A stretch of 53,951 nt of DNA from positions 1-53,951 of the forward strand of contig JANXTF010000078.1 in NCBI GenBank assembly GCA_025352565.1. Direction: 5' to 3'. This document shows, piece by piece, positions 52,840-53,951 of the stretch (position 1 is its first letter; each line of letters starts with the position of its first letter). The translations under genes were made by a program, and so were the position numbers. The notes beneath the pieces were generated by a model. That model was not told the DNA's origin. It ran no database searches and was given only the letters and a program-made list of their open reading frames with translations. The DNA is from Rhodospirillales bacterium. GTDB taxonomy: Bacteria; Pseudomonadota; Alphaproteobacteria; Acetobacterales; Acetobacteraceae.

Positions 52840-53403
52840 TTGGACAGGGCAGCCGCCGAGGGCCTCACGGATCTCGGCAACATCGCCGTGGCGGGCGCCG
52901 CCGCCCTCGCCGCGCTGATCTGTCTCGTGTGCGTCGCCCGCGCCGATCTCGCGCGGCGCTTCGGGTACGCGGTGGCCATCGCCTTCGTCGCCACGGCGGC
53001 GTTGAAGATCGTCTCGCAGAACCTCGGCCCGAGCTTCGCCGGAACGATCTGGGCGCTCGGCAGCGGCGCTCCCAGCGGCCACGCCGCCATGGCGGTCGTC
53101 ACCTATGGCGGCATCGCCGTGCTGGCGGCGCGGGCGGGCAGGGGGCCGCCGCGTGCCGTCGCCCTCGGTCTGGCGCTCGCCATCGTCGCCGCCGTCGCCA
53201 TCACCCGCGTGACACTGCACGCGCACACGCCCGCCGACGTCGCCGCCGGGCTGCTGGTCGGGACGATGTCGCTCGCCCCGTTGGCGCGCCGGCCCCGCGA
53301 GCTGCCGGCGTTCTCCGCGGGGTGGCTTCTGGGCGTCGTGGCCGCGGCGGCCGGGCTGGTGCATCTCGCCGGCCTGCGCGTGACCAGCGGAGACTTCATG
53401 TAG
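52840..53403 (+). CDS. PAP2-family phosphatase
   Basis: The TTG at 52840, 7 bases after the previous stop, opens a 187-residue membrane protein with about five helices. The PAP2 motifs are P-S-G-H near 77-80 and T-R-V-T-L-H-A-H-T-P-A-D near 121-132, with catalytic His residues. It probably dephosphorylates an undecaprenyl pyrophosphate or similar lipid, which would recycle the carrier used by the priming enzyme. No ATG start lies nearby in frame. Confidence 0.85.
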   Translation: MDRAAAEGLTDLGNIAVAGAAALAALICLVCVARADLARRFGYAVAIAFVATAALKIVSQNLGPSFAGTIWALGSGAPSGHAAMAVVTYGGIAVLAARAGRGPPRAVALGLALAIVAAVAITRVTLHAHTPADVAAGLLVGTMSLAPLARRPRELPAFSAGWLLGVVAAAAGLVHLAGLRVTSGDFM

Positions 53404-53439
53404 CTTGACGGTTTCGCGCCATGCCGCAGACTGTCGCCC

Positions 53440-53951
53440 ATGCGCCTGTCCAGCTCCCGCATCCGCCCGGCCACGCGCCCGCTCACCTTCCGCTTCGACG
53501 GCCGCACCATCGACGCCCTTGAAGGCGAGACCATCGCCGCGGCACTCTCCGCCGCCGGCATCCTGGCCTATCGCCAAACCCCGAGCGGCGCCCCGCGCGG
53601 CCTGCATTGCGGCATGGGCGCCTGCTTCGACTGCGTCGTCACGATCGACGGCCGCATCGGCCGCCGCGCCTGCCTCGAGAAAGTCGCCGACGGCATGGCG
53701 GTCACCGGCGCGGCCCCCGCCGAACTCGCCTCGCTTGCCGCCCCGCCCGCGACCGAGGCGGCGCCCGACCGCGACTGCGACATCCTGGTGGTCGGCGCCG
53801 GCCCCGCCGGCCTCGCGGCCGCCATCGCCGCCGCCGAGGCGGGGGCGTCCGTCGTGGTGCTCGACGAGCGCGACGTTCCCGGCGGCCAATACCACAAGCC
53901 GCTCGCGCCCAGCCATGCCGACCCGGCCCCCGACGCCCAGTTCCGCGAGGG
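53440..53951 (+). CDS. 2Fe-2S/FAD oxidoreductase, cut by the window edge (HcnAB, opine or sarcosine oxidase type)
   Basis: The frame starts with ATG at 53440 and is open to the window end (170 residues seen). The N-terminal domain is a 2Fe-2S fold with C57, C62, C65 (H-C-G-M-G-A-C-F-D-C) and C78. After a linker of about 30 residues an FAD-binding Rossmann motif V-V-G-A-G-P-A-G begins near 117. Fusion of these two parts is typical of sarcosine oxidase alpha, opine/octopine oxidase and hydrogen cyanide synthase types; the C-terminal part needed to decide is missing. Confidence 0.9.
   Translation, partial: MRLSSSRIRPATRPLTFRFDGRTIDALEGETIAAALSAAGILAYRQTPSGAPRGLHCGMGACFDCVVTIDGRIGRRACLEKVADGMAVTGAAPAELASLAAPPATEAAPDRDCDILVVGAGPAGLAAAIAAAEAGASVVVLDERDVPGGQYHKPLAPSHADPAPDAQFRE

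Overview
This window is dense, very GC-rich bacterial chromosome, most likely from an alphaproteobacterium of the Rhodospirillales, probably Acetobacteraceae. The grounds are the fused CM/prephenate-type protein beside tyrC and hisC, the coupled metX-metW pair, the thrC-M16 peptidase pair, a DUF1489-type protein, a PetP/PetR-like regulator set and a Tim44-like protein. Genus and species cannot be read from the sequence. Genes are closely packed and many neighbours overlap by 1, 4 or 8 bases, so translational coupling is the rule.

Layout. 1-390: the first codons of a P4-type tyrosine integrase beside tRNA-Ser(GGA), which marks the edge of an integrated element lying outside the window to the left. 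461-5422: lepA, an S9 peptidase and three small conserved or orphan genes. 5853-12528: an aromatic/histidine operon (chorismate mutase fusion, hisC, tyrC), a methionine operon (metX, metW, Nudix), a SnoaL-SRPBCC fusion and a small exported protein. 12600-21211: DUF1489, MFS and GNAT genes, hslO with a lipoprotein gene, a Tim44-like protein, and a glf-thrC-M16 run. 21281-25880: a branched-chain amino-acid type ABC importer with a fused LivH-LivM permease. 25914-28195: two glycosyltransferases. 28290-37665: glutathione reductase, a histidine kinase/OmpR regulator/MarR operon, ilvE-maoC-ribF, a lipoprotein-type msrB and maeB.

37812-53403 is the most distinctive part. It is a cell-surface polysaccharide region containing a protein made mostly of short Tyr/Pro-Asp repeats, two very large multidomain proteins that combine the same repeats with GT2, GT4 and WbsX (GH99-like) domains in different orders, a small GT, and then a Gum/acetan-like export and initiation set: GumC/Wzc-like, Wza/GumB-like, WecB/TagA/CpsF-type transferase, priming sugar-phosphate transferase and PAP2 phosphatase. 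A small lipoprotein gene and a sulfite dehydrogenase pair (sorAB) lie inside this region. No Wzx flippase or Wzy polymerase is present, so the pathway must be completed elsewhere. The window ends inside a 2Fe-2S/FAD oxidase gene of the HcnAB/opine or sarcosine oxidase type.

The strongest candidates for something new are the shared repeat plus GT2/WbsX architecture at 37.8-45.9 kb and a four-copy 27-bp minisatellite inside the ATP-binding domain of the histidine kinase. Short in-frame or intergenic tandem duplications are also unusually frequent across the window. No CRISPR array, rRNA or insertion sequence was seen.
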